Origin: Sulfolobaceae archaeon
GTDB taxonomy: Archaea > Thermoproteota > Thermoprotei_A > Sulfolobales > Sulfolobaceae
Assembly: GCA_028277025.1 (NCBI GenBank)
Contig: JAPYVG010000030.1
Location: 1-19,833, forward strand
DNA: 19,833 nt
Direction of reading: 5' to 3'
In this document: positions 8,321-15,340 of the stretch, piece after piece
Position numbering within the stretch: position 1 is the stretch's first letter
How the letters are laid out: each line of letters begins with the position of its first letter
Program-made: the position numbers and the translations under genes
Notes under the pieces: model-generated
Told to the model about the DNA's origin: nothing
Seen by the model: the letters and a program-made list of their open reading frames with translations, nothing else
The model's database searches: none

Positions 8321-8659
8321 GTGGAAATCGAGGAAAACGTACTTAATGAATTAGAAATATTCTTCAACGCGTTCGCAGATAAGACCAGGTTGAGAATAAT
8401 ACTTCATTTGCTTAACAATAATGAATCAACTGTGCAAGAACTCAGTAAGGCTTTAGGAAAATCTCAATCCTTAATTTCCCACCATTTAGCATACTTAAGG
8501 GGTTGTGGGGTTGTAAGTGTAGAGAAAAGAGGTAAGTTCTCATATTATAGTATAAAGGACGAGGACGTCAAGGAAATTTTAAGAAGGGCATTACAACACG
8601 CTATGAAGTATAGTGAGTCAATACTTTCTTGTAAGCTTTTAAGGGATGAGGAGGAGTAA
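8321..8659 (+). CDS. merR: ArsR-family winged-helix repressor of the mer locus (archaeal MerR)
   Basis: A 112-aa cytosolic DNA-binding protein of the ArsR/SmtB type. Residues 13-30 (FFNAFADKTRLRIILHLL) match the conserved ADKTRLxIL helix. Residues 36-60 (TVQELSKALGKSQSLISHHLAYLR) form the helix-turn-helix with the typical SxxSHHLxxLR recognition helix, and 61-77 form the wing (GVVSVEKRGKFSYYSI). The usual ELCVC metal site is absent (ESTVQEL instead); the only cysteines are Cys62 and Cys104, which could pair across the dimer to sense Hg(II). It is named MerR for its archaeal function and is unrelated to bacterial MerR. It is divergent from merHA, as in Sulfolobus solfataricus. The GTG start is fixed by the TATA spacing. 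Confidence 0.88.
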   Translation: MEIEENVLNELEIFFNAFADKTRLRIILHLLNNNESTVQELSKALGKSQSLISHHLAYLRGCGVVSVEKRGKFSYYSIKDEDVKEILRRALQHAMKYSESILSCKLLRDEEE

Positions 8660-8763
8660 CTTAATCTGGGATCAAAATCAAAGAGAAGAAGTGCTAGTTT
8701 TCCCCACTTAGTAAGTTTAAAGTACGGTACACTAAATAGCTGTTAGACAAGCTTTCAGTAAAG

Positions 8764-8773
8764 CTTATTAAAA
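8764..8773 (+). promoter_or_regulatory. TATA box for the thermopsin-family gene
   Basis: CTTATTAAAA centred about 25 nt before ATG 8793; leaderless start. The 130 bp between merR and this box hold no gene I can see. Confidence 0.55.
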
Positions 8774-8792
8774 TCCCTTTTCATCTAACCTT

Positions 8793-10622
8793 ATGAAAAG
8801 AATTTTAACCTTAGCAATTTTCGGGCTACTATTGCTCTCTTCAATTTCCATAGCCTATGAAGTAATACCCCAAGGTTACTACTTATATATTCCAATTCAA
8901 GTCAGCCAACTTTCGGCATTAGTTTATACAGTTTCAAGCAACGCTACAGTTGCCGTATATGTTATGACGCAGTCCCAGTTCTCAGCATTTAATTCTAGTG
9001 AAAGTGTAAGCTATATAGTAAATCAAAACGGTACATCAGTAGTTGATGGTCTATTACTCAATCCGGGTACTTATTATTTAGTAATTTATTCCCCCTATGG
9101 AGTGAGTAACGTAAGCTATTACTACGATATTTTACCTATTACACCTCAGAATTCATCAACTTACGTTTGCCTCTTCGTGGAGGTTCCGCCTCACGGTAAC
9201 TATAGTTTATTTGTCCACGCATCAACGCTAGGCTCCCCTTCAAACTTGTCCATTTTCTACGTGTCTAATGAGAGCGTTTATTTAACGGTCTTAAATAACG
9301 AATCTCAAGTAGTGTTTAATTCTTCAGCAAATACGTTATCACTGAGCAATATCGGCCCGTGTTATAATATAAGCTTACCAATAGGGTTATATTACATATA
9401 CTTAAATAATCCGAACCCAATCCCGGCCTATGTTGCCATAAGTTATAGAGACTACCCATACTATGTAAATCCGTACTTACAGTTTGAAATAAATAGGCCT
9501 CAAGGTGTAGTGCCGGTAGGGATAGCGAGTTATGGCGTTAGTGGGACTACCCCATACGTTATAAAGACCTCTTCTGTTGCGGGATATTTCAACATCTCAT
9601 CTATTTTGGCTTACAATGAGAGTCAAAACTTAACTTTCCCGTACTCAGCGTCATTACAGCTAAATTCAGTCCTTGTGGTTAAGAATAATGATAACTCTAC
9701 ACAAATTTACTGGCCCCAAGATGTTTTAATATTTATAACTAATGAGTCGATAGTAGCTTATCATGATAATGTATTAAACATAACGAATCCAACTGCAACG
9801 CTTACAAATTCCTCAATAATTTCTAAAAACGGGTATGTGGCACCCTCTTCCCAAGGCCAGTATTATTATGGGAATTATAATAATACTCCAGTTCTCTCCT
9901 ACAATTTACCGTTTGCAGGAATTCTAGAAATGAATGAGAGTGTTATAAAGGGTAAGGGTGTGGAAATTAGTTTTTCAGTGATCGTACTGGAAAACGGAAC
10001 TTCTCCCGTATTAAGCACAATGACCTTTGATAAGGTCTTGATAGTAGACCCTAATGTCTCATCGGCTTGTTTTGAAGTTAATGGAAAGGGATATACCCCA
10101 GCCGGAATACACGGTGTAATAGGAAGTTATTATGACACTGAGCTAGTGTTTGGCGGAGGATATAATGGTGAAATAACTAACTTTGAGTCATTAGACGCAG
10201 TACTAGGACTATATTACTTAAAGGGGAGCGAGTATGTCACTTTCCCTTCATATTACGATTTCGGAGCAGATACTGCTGAAGCAACCCATAACTTGACCGT
10301 TAAGTTTACACCACAAGGCCAAGTAATAATAACTAACGGGGGTAATTTAGACCTAATCGAATATAACGTAAGTGGACAATATGTGCTAAACGTTAAACCT
10401 TTCATACCCCCAGTAACAACTACTACTTCTCAACCTTATTCTTCCACGTCCTCTCAACCTTATTCTTCTACATCTCTTCAATCTTATTCTTCCACGTTTC
10501 AGTCAGCTCAGCAATATTCGTCTACAACAACACAAGGTGTATTATCATACATCCCAATAGCTGGAATAGTTCTTGTAATCGCAGCAGTATTAGGTTATTT
10601 GATGAACAGAAAAAGAAAATGA
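8793..10622 (+). CDS. Thermopsin-family acid protease (peptidase A5), membrane-anchored
   Basis: A 609-aa exported protein. Residues 1-21 are a signal peptide (MKRILTLAIF..., cleavage likely after SIA). Residues about 22-235 are an additional extracellular domain. Residues about 238-515 match thermopsin: VPVGIASYGVS (240-250), YFNISSILAYN (265-275), YWPQDV (306-311), YDTELVFGGGYNGE (447-460) and YDFGADTAEA (488-497). Thermopsin is a pepstatin-insensitive protease active at acidic pH and high temperature outside the cell. The C-terminus has a Ser/Thr/Tyr-rich stalk (541-580) with repeats of SQPYSSTS, then one membrane helix (about 584-604) and a basic tail NRKRK, so the enzyme should be tethered to the cell surface. 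More than twenty N-x-S/T sites suggest heavy glycosylation. The S. acidocaldarius enzyme is about 340 aa and lacks stalk and anchor. Catalytic residues are not assigned here. Confidence 0.88.
   Translation: MKRILTLAIFGLLLLSSISIAYEVIPQGYYLYIPIQVSQLSALVYTVSSNATVAVYVMTQSQFSAFNSSESVSYIVNQNGTSVVDGLLLNPGTYYLVIYSPYGVSNVSYYYDILPITPQNSSTYVCLFVEVPPHGNYSLFVHASTLGSPSNLSIFYVSNESVYLTVLNNESQVVFNSSANTLSLSNIGPCYNISLPIGLYYIYLNNPNPIPAYVAISYRDYPYYVNPYLQFEINRPQGVVPVGIASYGVSGTTPYVIKTSSVAGYFNISSILAYNESQNLTFPYSASLQLNSVLVVKNNDNSTQIYWPQDVLIFITNESIVAYHDNVLNITNPTATLTNSSIISKNGYVAPSSQGQYYYGNYNNTPVLSYNLPFAGILEMNESVIKGKGVEISFSVIVLENGTSPVLSTMTFDKVLIVDPNVSSACFEVNGKGYTPAGIHGVIGSYYDTELVFGGGYNGEITNFESLDAVLGLYYLKGSEYVTFPSYYDFGADTAEATHNLTVKFTPQGQVIITNGGNLDLIEYNVSGQYVLNVKPFIPPVTTTTSQPYSSTSSQPYSSTSLQSYSSTFQSAQQYSSTTTQGVLSYIPIAGIVLVIAAVLGYLMNRKRK
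10428..10499 (+). repeat. Three 24-nt tandem repeats in the thermopsin stalk
   Basis: Three in-frame copies of a 24-nt unit (10428-10451, 10452-10475, 10476-10499) encode about SQPYSSTS each; a decayed fourth copy follows to about 10526. Copies differ mainly at third positions, so the duplication is not very recent. Copy number may vary between strains and set the stalk length. Confidence 0.75.
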
Positions 10623-10873
10623 GAATATTTTTCTATCTTAAGGTACGGAGTTTTTTCATGGCATTTTCTTGACTACTTCTCTCATTGAGTTTAACCTTCT
10701 CCAAATTCATAAATCTCACATCTCCCTAATCGAAGGGCTTCAGATACCATCTTACAAAGAGATATTCTATTAACATTCAGTTAGTAGTGAATCTCATCAC
10801 GATTATAATATTTTTCTAAATACTACTGAAAGGGCAGAATCCTTTTTCACGTTGATAGAAATCTTTTACGTCG

Positions 10874-10881
10874 TTTATAAC
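10874..10881 (+). promoter_or_regulatory. TATA-like box ahead of structured element A
   Basis: TTTATAAC centred about 26 nt before position 10904, which is where the conserved structured element begins. It may drive a short non-coding RNA. Element B lacks an equally good box. Confidence 0.35.
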
Positions 10882-10902
10882 GAATTTTTGTTGCTTAGGG
10901 AT

Positions 10903-11050
10903 GATCTCTCACGCCGATGTGGGCTAAAGGGTGGGAGTGATTACAGAGATGTGAGCCCCGTGCCGTTGGAGTCCCATGACCCACTGGCTAAGTCCCTACA
11001 CTCGATCATGAATGAAGATAAAATAAATGAAATGATAGTGTAGGGACAAA
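10903..11050 (+). ncRNA. Structured RNA-like element, copy A
   Basis: This stretch shares three blocks, in the same order, with 13381-13485: CTCTCAYGCCGATGTGRG, RTGAGCCCCGTG and AGTCCCT...GTGTAGGG. Folding evidence: CTCAC (10908-10912) pairs with GTGAG (10951-10955). GTCCCTACACT (10992-11002) pairs perfectly over 11 bp with 11037-11047, and inside that stem ATCAT (11005-11009) pairs with ATGAT (11032-11036). A TATA-like box stands at the right distance upstream. It could be an independent small RNA, or the 3' end of a decayed IS200/IS605-type element whose right end makes a guide (omega/re) RNA; no tnpA or tnpB remnant was recognised, so the class is open. Confidence 0.45.
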
Positions 11051-11340
11051 CGGTAAGAACGAAGATGACCTCAAAGGAAAAGATTAATTACCCCTTTTGA
11101 ACCATAAAAGGTCCGTCCATTATTATGAATTAGGTCAAGTGGTGGTTTACTTGGGTGATGTTTGGAAGGGAGAAGGCGATCTAGCGCTTAATACTTTAAC
11201 TAATGATGAGTTTAACCTCATCGAGGCCAGCAAGATAGAAGGAGGGAGGGTGTTACTTAGTATGGTCATTTGAGCAATTGGGGATTAAAATCAGAAAAAT
11301 TAGCTAAAAAGATAATAAGCCGGATTTAAATGTAAAACTC

Positions 11341-12375
11341 ATGCGTTTAGGTAAAATAGACGAAAAGATATTCCAAGAGGTAATTTACCCACATTTAGGG
11401 GAGGTTCATGAAGAGGTAATAGTTAGGCCTCAACACGGTGTCGATACTGGGGCAATTGATCTAGGGAACGGGAAAGTATTAGTGGTAAAAAGTGATCCCG
11501 TATTCATTGTGCCACAGTTCGGGTTTAAGAAAGCGAGCTGGTTTGCAGTTCACATTTTAGCCAGTGACGTTATGACTTCCGGTATTCCACCACGTTACGC
11601 TTTAATAGACTTAAACTTACCACCAAAGATAAGTGATGAGGAGTTTAAGGAGATTTGGATAGGGTTACATGAGGCAATGAAAGAAATTGGGGTAATGGTA
11701 GTGGGGGGTCATACAGGTGTCTATGAGGGAACCGACTATCCTATGGTTGGAGGATTTGTAATGATGGGAATAGGAGACAAAGAGAAGTTGGGAATGCCCT
11801 CAAAAGTGAAAGTCGGGGATGATGTGGTAATGACTAAAGGGCCTGCAATAGAGGCTACGGCATTGTTAGTCAACCTTTATCCCTCGTATTTTGAAAAGAG
11901 ATTGAGTAAAGAAGTATTTAGGGAGGCTTACGAGTTGTATTGGCAAATGAGTTGTTGGAAAGACGGTTTAATTGCATCAAACGTGGGAATTCATTTAATG
12001 CATGACGCAACTGAGGGTGGTGTTTTTGGTGCACTAACGGAAATTGCAAGAGTTACTAATAAGAGGTTGACAATTTATGAGGAAAAACTGTTCATGAGGA
12101 GGGAAGTTAAGGAAGTAACAGACCTTGTAAATATTGACCCATGGGTTTCTATAAGTGAGGGGACGATGATGATAATCACTGATAAGGGGGAAGAGGTTAA
12201 GAAAGAGCTAGCGAAGAACGGAATAGAGAGTGAGGTAATTGGTAAAGTAACCGATGAGGTGGTCGGAGGTGAGACAGTATTGGTTAAAAAGGACGGGTCT
12301 AAAAAGAAAATTGAGCACCCTGAGGAGGATCCCTTCTGGAGGGCGTTTTTTGAATTGGCAAAACAAGTATCATAA
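11341..12375 (+). CDS. AIR synthase-fold protein related to HypE/SelD
   Basis: A 344-aa protein of the PurM/HypE/SelD/ThiL ATP-binding superfamily. The N-terminal half contains the dimer-interface ATP-site features: [10 protein letters not shown] (33-42), SDPVF (51-55), [15 protein letters not shown] (74-88) and [10 protein letters not shown] (121-130). The C-terminal half includes [14 protein letters not shown], the HDxTEGG motif of HypE-like proteins. True HypE ends in PRIC, whose Cys carries the thiocarboxamide that becomes the cyanide ligand of hydrogenase; this protein ends FFELAKQVS and lacks it. The N-terminal Cys/Sec of SelD is also missing. It is therefore a superfamily member of unknown substrate, and no hydrogenase genes are nearby. 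The nearest gene downstream is tusA, nearly 700 bp away. A weak TATA-like ATAATAAG at 11312-11319 would give a leaderless ATG. Confidence 0.82.
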   Translation: MRLGKIDEKIFQEVIYPHLGEVHEEVIVRPQHGVDTGAIDLGNGKVLVVKSDPVFIVPQFGFKKASWFAVHILASDVMTSGIPPRYALIDLNLPPKISDEEFKEIWIGLHEAMKEIGVMVVGGHTGVYEGTDYPMVGGFVMMGIGDKEKLGMPSKVKVGDDVVMTKGPAIEATALLVNLYPSYFEKRLSKEVFREAYELYWQMSCWKDGLIASNVGIHLMHDATEGGVFGALTEIARVTNKRLTIYEEKLFMRREVKEVTDLVNIDPWVSISEGTMMIITDKGEEVKKELAKNGIESEVIGKVTDEVVGGETVLVKKDGSKKKIEHPEEDPFWRAFFELAKQVS

Positions 12376-13067
12376 TAGTCATTCCCCATGCGTTAACTTT
12401 TCTTTCTCCTCATCCAATTCTCCTTTAGTATAACACTTCCACACTATACTATAAGTCCGTATCCCAATAATTATCCCTTTCATCACTATAATACCACCCT
12501 TCATAATTCCGACTATACCGCTTTAGGATTATAATAATACACTTCTCTTTAACTATCATTCTAACCCATGCCAAGTAAGGGAAATAAGAGTATTTAGGAG
12601 TATGAATTCTACAGCCGATCTGATTGTAGTTTATTAAGGAGGAGAGGGATATTGAAGAAGTGAAGAACGGAAGGAAGTCATAAAGGCGTTTCATAGATTT
12701 AAGGAGAGGTGCAAGGCGTTATTAAAATATTTACCGCAACTCTTATCTACATAGCCTGGGTTGATAACGAAACCTAAATGTGCGGCGCTTGATTTGAGAT
12801 ATAAGAACGAATATCAATATAGAATATTATAAAACCCCATGATAGCTAACACTTATCTGAGGAAAGAGTTACTTGTCAATTATTGCTGTAATCAGCGTTG
12901 TTAAGTAATTGGAAAAGGGGTATTATTTCCTAACGGGATTGAGACCAATGTTAAATATTTGTTCATGTCTAAACATTTTTTCAACTTATTTAAATTTTAA
13001 CCATTATTATTCAATTAAACACTTATAAAGTTGTTAATGTTAAAAGAGATAGAAACAAGTTAATCTC
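12376..13067. other. Gene-poor interval upstream of tusA with possible transposase remnant
   Basis: I see no intact gene in these 692 bp. The plus strand is open at 12656-12754 and reads EERKEVIKAFHRFKERCKALLKYLPQ, a basic helical stretch reminiscent of the C-terminal region of DDE transposases, but it is broken by stops on both sides and has no recognised ends. The last 130 bp are very A+T-rich. Two TATA-like sites before tusA (13022-13029 and about 13037-13044) fall in it. Confidence 0.4.
13037..13044 (+). promoter_or_regulatory. Possible TATA box for tusA
   Basis: TGTTAAAA centred about 27 nt before ATG 13068 would give a leaderless transcript. A stronger-looking box, CTTATAAA (13022-13029), would instead give a leader of roughly 15 nt. 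The sequence does not decide between them. Confidence 0.35.
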
Positions 13068-13307
13068 ATGAAGAAGGCGGATAAAGTTTTGGACTTAAGA
13101 GGAGAACCTTGCCCGGAACCCCAAATAGAGATATTGAAGGCGTTAGAACAATTAAAGGAGGGACAAGTGCTGGAAATCATCACTGATGACGAACCGCTAC
13201 AGACTTCAGTCCCGGAACTATGTAAGTCTAAAGGTTATCCTTGTGAAGTCCAAAGGGAAGGGCAGACTAGCTTTAGGATAAGGATAATGAAGACTAAACC
13301 AAAATAA
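13068..13307 (+). CDS. tusA: TusA/SirA-family sulfur carrier protein
   Basis: A 79-aa protein with the TusA two-layer fold pattern: DLRGEPCPEPQIEILKAL at 9-26 contains the CPxP motif, with Cys15 as the persulfide-carrying residue. TDDEPLQTSVPELCKSKGY (39-57) matches the family's second signature, D-x-P-x(3)-D/S-hP-x-h-C. In acidophilic sulfur oxidisers TusA passes sulfane sulfur or thiosulfate between DsrE-like proteins and the Hdr-like complex; elsewhere it serves tRNA thiolation. Here it stands alone, without dsrE, hdr or rhodanese genes, so its pathway is not shown by context. Two further cysteines (Cys52, Cys59) are present. The start is the only ATG in the frame near a promoter. Confidence 0.9.
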   Translation: MKKADKVLDLRGEPCPEPQIEILKALEQLKEGQVLEIITDDEPLQTSVPELCKSKGYPCEVQREGQTSFRIRIMKTKPK

Positions 13308-13332
13308 TAATTACATGCACTTAATCCTATAC

Positions 13333-13346
13333 TTATGTTAACATAA
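13333..13346. repeat. 14-bp perfect palindrome after tusA
   Basis: TTATGTTAACATAA is a perfect 14-bp palindrome 26 nt after the tusA stop, followed by a short T-run. It could be a regulator site or part of the transcript end; as a hairpin it has no room for a loop without losing base pairs. Confidence 0.4.
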
Positions 13347-13380
13347 CCTTTTTCATTACATTTTTGTTAGTTGAGGTGAA

Positions 13381-13485
13381 CCTCTCATGCCGATGTGAGC
13401 TTGTGCCCAAAGAATGATTGCAAAAGTATGAGCCCCGTGTCGTCGGGCTGAGTCCCTCGCTAGATAATGAAAGTGTAGGGCCAAC
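13381..13485 (+). ncRNA. Structured RNA-like element, copy B
   Basis: Second copy of the element at 10903-11050, about 2.5 kb away and in the same orientation. The pairing CTCAT (13384-13388) with ATGAG (13428-13432) replaces CTCAC/GTGAG of copy A, a compensatory change at nearly identical spacing (44 against 43 nt). CCCTCGCT (13454-13461) can pair with AGTG-T-AGGG (13472-13480) with one bulge, matching the terminal stem of copy A but with a shorter loop. AGCCC/GGGCT around 13431-13448 offers another small hairpin. No clear TATA box lies at the matching distance upstream, so this copy may be silent or read through from tusA. Confidence 0.42.
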
Positions 13486-13610
13486 AGCTTGAAAGAGAGA
13501 AGGAAGCTTGCATATACAAGAAGGAGAAAAATCACGTTCTTTTTAGAATCGACTAGCCTGAAAGCAAACTTATGGTTTTAATCTTCTCTCAGAATAGTTA
13601 TTTAGATTAG

Positions 13611-13617
13611 TTTATTA
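13611..13617 (+). promoter_or_regulatory. TATA box for the methyltransferase gene
   Basis: TTTATTA centred about 28 nt before ATG 13642; leaderless start. Confidence 0.55.
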
Positions 13618-13641
13618 GTTAACTGACGAAATAACCTTATA

Positions 13642-14193
13642 ATGACTAATAAGGAAGACAGACGTATACCTCCATTTATTTTGAGTAATCCAATTAGAAG
13701 GATATTTGAAAATCCAGGTGAAATATTAAAATACGTTAAAGAGGGCATGGTGGTAGTGGATCATGGTTGCGGTCCGGGTTTTTACACAATACCTCTATCA
13801 AGAAAAGTTGGGGACAAAGGTATCGTTTATGCAATAGATTCGGACATGAAACAAATAGAAGTACTCAACAAGAAACTAGACAAACTTAAAATTAATAATG
13901 TGAAAACTTTCGTGTCTAGAGACCTTTCGCCGATTCCTTCTAACAGTGTAGATTTCGTTCTCTCTAAAGATGTTTTATGTTGTACTGTCCTCCATAATGA
14001 ATTAGCAAAGGAGATAATAAGGGTTTTAAAACCTGGAGGTCTAGCTTTCGTATCAATAAAGAAAGGTCGTAAAGGTTTAGACCCTAGAAATATGACTGCG
14101 GAAGAACTATTCTCCCTCTTTCCTACTTATAAGGAAAGAAAAAACGGATTATTCACCGCATGGGTATTATACGTTAAACCATCAATCGCCTAG
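13642..14193 (+). CDS. Class I SAM-dependent methyltransferase
   Basis: A 183-aa Rossmann-type methyltransferase, probably cytosolic. Motif I is VVVDHGCGPGFYT (37-49); the acidic residue that holds the SAM ribose is Asp66 in VYAIDSD; SVDFVLSKDVLCC lies at the motif IV position; IIRVLKPGGLAFVSIKK is motif V/VI. The N-terminal 30 residues (NPIRRIFENPGEIL) resemble the UbiE/COQ5-like small methyltransferases that start with a PxRRxxxxP segment. Two adjacent cysteines follow motif IV, which is unusual, and the protein is shorter than most of the class. The substrate is unknown. It converges on the UPF0047 gene, with which it overlaps by 12 bp, and has its own promoter. Confidence 0.85.
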   Translation: MTNKEDRRIPPFILSNPIRRIFENPGEILKYVKEGMVVVDHGCGPGFYTIPLSRKVGDKGIVYAIDSDMKQIEVLNKKLDKLKINNVKTFVSRDLSPIPSNSVDFVLSKDVLCCTVLHNELAKEIIRVLKPGGLAFVSIKKGRKGLDPRNMTAEELFSLFPTYKERKNGLFTAWVLYVKPSIA

Positions 14194-14595
14194 AACCTCA
14201 ACTATAACTTGCCTCTCCCTTCTCGGGCCGTCAAGTTCAACCAAAAATATGTTCTGCCAAGTCCCTCTAATCAGTTCACCGTTCCTAACGGGGAAAACTC
14301 TATCCGCGCCTATAATTGCAGAACCTATGTGGGCGTGGGCGTTATCGTCAATTAAGTTGTGGTTCCACCTCCTATCGGGCTCAACAAACTCCTTGATTTT
14401 TGTTAATATGTCTTCCATTAATCCCCTCTCGTGCTCATTAGCTACTATTGCTGCAGTAGCATGAGGGGCGAAAACTAAGCAAATCCCGTTCTTAATCCCG
14501 CTCATTCTTACTCCTTCCTCAACTTTTTCAGTTATATCAATTAACTCAAACCTCTTACTCGAGGAAACGTATATCTCGTGAAAGTAAACCTTCAT
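14182..14595 (-). CDS. YjbQ/UPF0047 family protein
   Basis: A 137-aa protein that matches the compact YjbQ/UPF0047 family. Seen in order: FAPHATAAIVANEHERGLMEDI (43-64) with His45, Glu54 and Asp62; WNHNLIDDNAHAHIGSAIIG (77-96) with His79, His87 and His89; and IRGTWQNIFLVELDGPRRERQVIVEVLG (109-136). The clustered His and acidic residues form a putative metal-binding active site. Members have been linked to a weak secondary thiamine-phosphate synthase activity, but their main role is unsettled. The length is typical. Its ATG is preceded by a TATA box at leaderless spacing. Confidence 0.93.
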   Translation of the reverse strand: MKVYFHEIYVSSSKRFELIDITEKVEEGVRMSGIKNGICLVFAPHATAAIVANEHERGLMEDILTKIKEFVEPDRRWNHNLIDDNAHAHIGSAIIGADRVFPVRNGELIRGTWQNIFLVELDGPRRERQVIVEVLGD

Positions 14596-14616
14596 AAGAA
14601 TAATTAAACGCGGGGA

Positions 14617-14628
14617 TTTTTAATAATT
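14617..14628 (-). promoter_or_regulatory. TATA box for the UPF0047 gene
   Basis: On the minus strand this reads AATTATTAAAAA, centred about 27 nt upstream of ATG 14595. Confidence 0.5.
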
Positions 14629-14692
14629 TAATGACTCTTATAACCCTACTAGCAGTACTATTAGGGGAATTAAAAAAGTAAAGTAAAAAATA

Positions 14693-15088
14693 TTACACAC
14701 TACTTTTTACGATCTCGTCTAATTTATTCATTAACTTACTTTCAACATGTTCTGTCCACAACATTTCTGGTACGTCAACCGCAAGGAATAGTTCCGAAAG
14801 GAGTATTGCTTCAATTGCGGTCACCGCGATATTTTGTAACCACTTCCCTATCCCAGCTGTTACTTTCAGTCCTTGTGGTGTGTTCTCGAACGTAAAGGTT
14901 AAAGCCCTATCTGCCGCAATTAAGTCCCTTAAAATTCCTCCTTTTTGTGCTTGAACTATAGCTTTGTCCCCTTCAACCTTTTGTTGTACTTTCCAACCGT
15001 CCCCGTTTAAGTAGTCTACGAATTTAGTTACTACTGTCTGCAGGTTTACTTGATGGGGATATGTCTTTTCTTTTTTAAATATTCCCAT
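14693..15088 (-). CDS. Conserved hypothetical protein (131 aa)
   Basis: A 131-aa soluble-looking protein. Residues 15-50 contain a helix followed by a strand pair (GWKVQQKVEGDKAIVQAQKG). Then comes GGILRDLIAADRALTFTFENTPQGLKVTAGIGKW, in which LR..I..DRALT and V..G.GKW resemble a widespread small-protein family in bacteria and archaea whose members bear a GxW motif and often precede membrane or zinc-ribbon segments. The C-terminus is helical (about 84-130) with moderate hydrophobicity at 87-104, possibly amphipathic or membrane-associated. I cannot name a function. It is monocistronic with its own TATA box; the neighbours give no hint. Confidence 0.78.
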   Translation of the reverse strand: MGIFKKEKTYPHQVNLQTVVTKFVDYLNGDGWKVQQKVEGDKAIVQAQKGGILRDLIAADRALTFTFENTPQGLKVTAGIGKWLQNIAVTAIEAILLSELFLAVDVPEMLWTEHVESKLMNKLDEIVKSSV

Positions 15089-15107
15089 ATGTCTATTTCT
15101 TTATTTC

Positions 15108-15119
15108 TATATATAAAGT
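15108..15119 (-). promoter_or_regulatory. TATA box for the 131-aa gene
   Basis: On the minus strand this reads CTTTATATATAG, centred about 25 nt before ATG 15088. It is one of the best archaeal TATA matches in the window. Confidence 0.65.
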
Positions 15120-15307
15120 TATTCATTCGAAAGAGCTTTATTCTTAATTAATGTGTAATAAAGGTTAGTAATACTGAAAGTAAAGATAATACGATACTCT
15201 GTTTGAGAGTCAATAGCCTTCCAGATTTGATTTATTTTATGAAAAATGTAGTAATAAAGGTGCCAATATTATTAACTTTTATTTATGCACATATATTATT
15301 TGAAAGT

Positions 15308-15317
15308 AAAAATTTAA
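15308..15317 (+). promoter_or_regulatory. TATA box for the GH15 gene
   Basis: AAAATTTAAC centred about 28 nt before ATG 15341; leaderless start. A second ATG follows immediately at 15344. Confidence 0.45.
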
Positions 15318-15340
15318 CTCTACTCTACCACATTTAACAC

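Larger units (their letters stand above)
10623..11340. other. Gene-poor interval with decayed coding traces
   Basis: No intact gene is convincing in these 718 bp. On the minus strand 10750-10691 reads MVSEALRLGRCEIYEFGEG and then stops, resembling a fragment of a small regulatory or antitoxin-like gene. On the plus strand the frame ending at TGA 11271-11273 is open back to about 11085 and reads sensibly (GQVVVYLGDVWKGEGDLAL...), but it has only a GTG start at 11139. The structured element at 10903-11050 is in the middle. The mix suggests an old insertion or decay site. Confidence 0.45.
13308..13641. other. Intergenic region holding structured element B
   Basis: There is no coding sequence here. 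It contains the palindrome at 13333-13346, short T-runs at 13348-13353 and 13361-13365 that may end the tusA transcript, the structured element at 13381-13485, and the TATA box of the methyltransferase gene at 13611-13617. Confidence 0.55.

Noticed and set aside
10852..11043. A 63-codon plus-strand frame over structured element A
   Set aside because: The reading is not maintained in element B, where the corresponding frames are interrupted by stops, and the conservation follows base pairing rather than codons.
11341..12375. Selenophosphate synthetase (SelD)
   Set aside because: The N-terminal catalytic Cys/Sec and Lys segment is missing, and the HDATEGG motif fits the HypE branch better.
12449..12694. 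An 81-codon minus-strand frame in the gene-poor interval
   Set aside because: No promoter or ribosome binding site, an odd composition, and coding-like traces on the opposite strand; probably chance.
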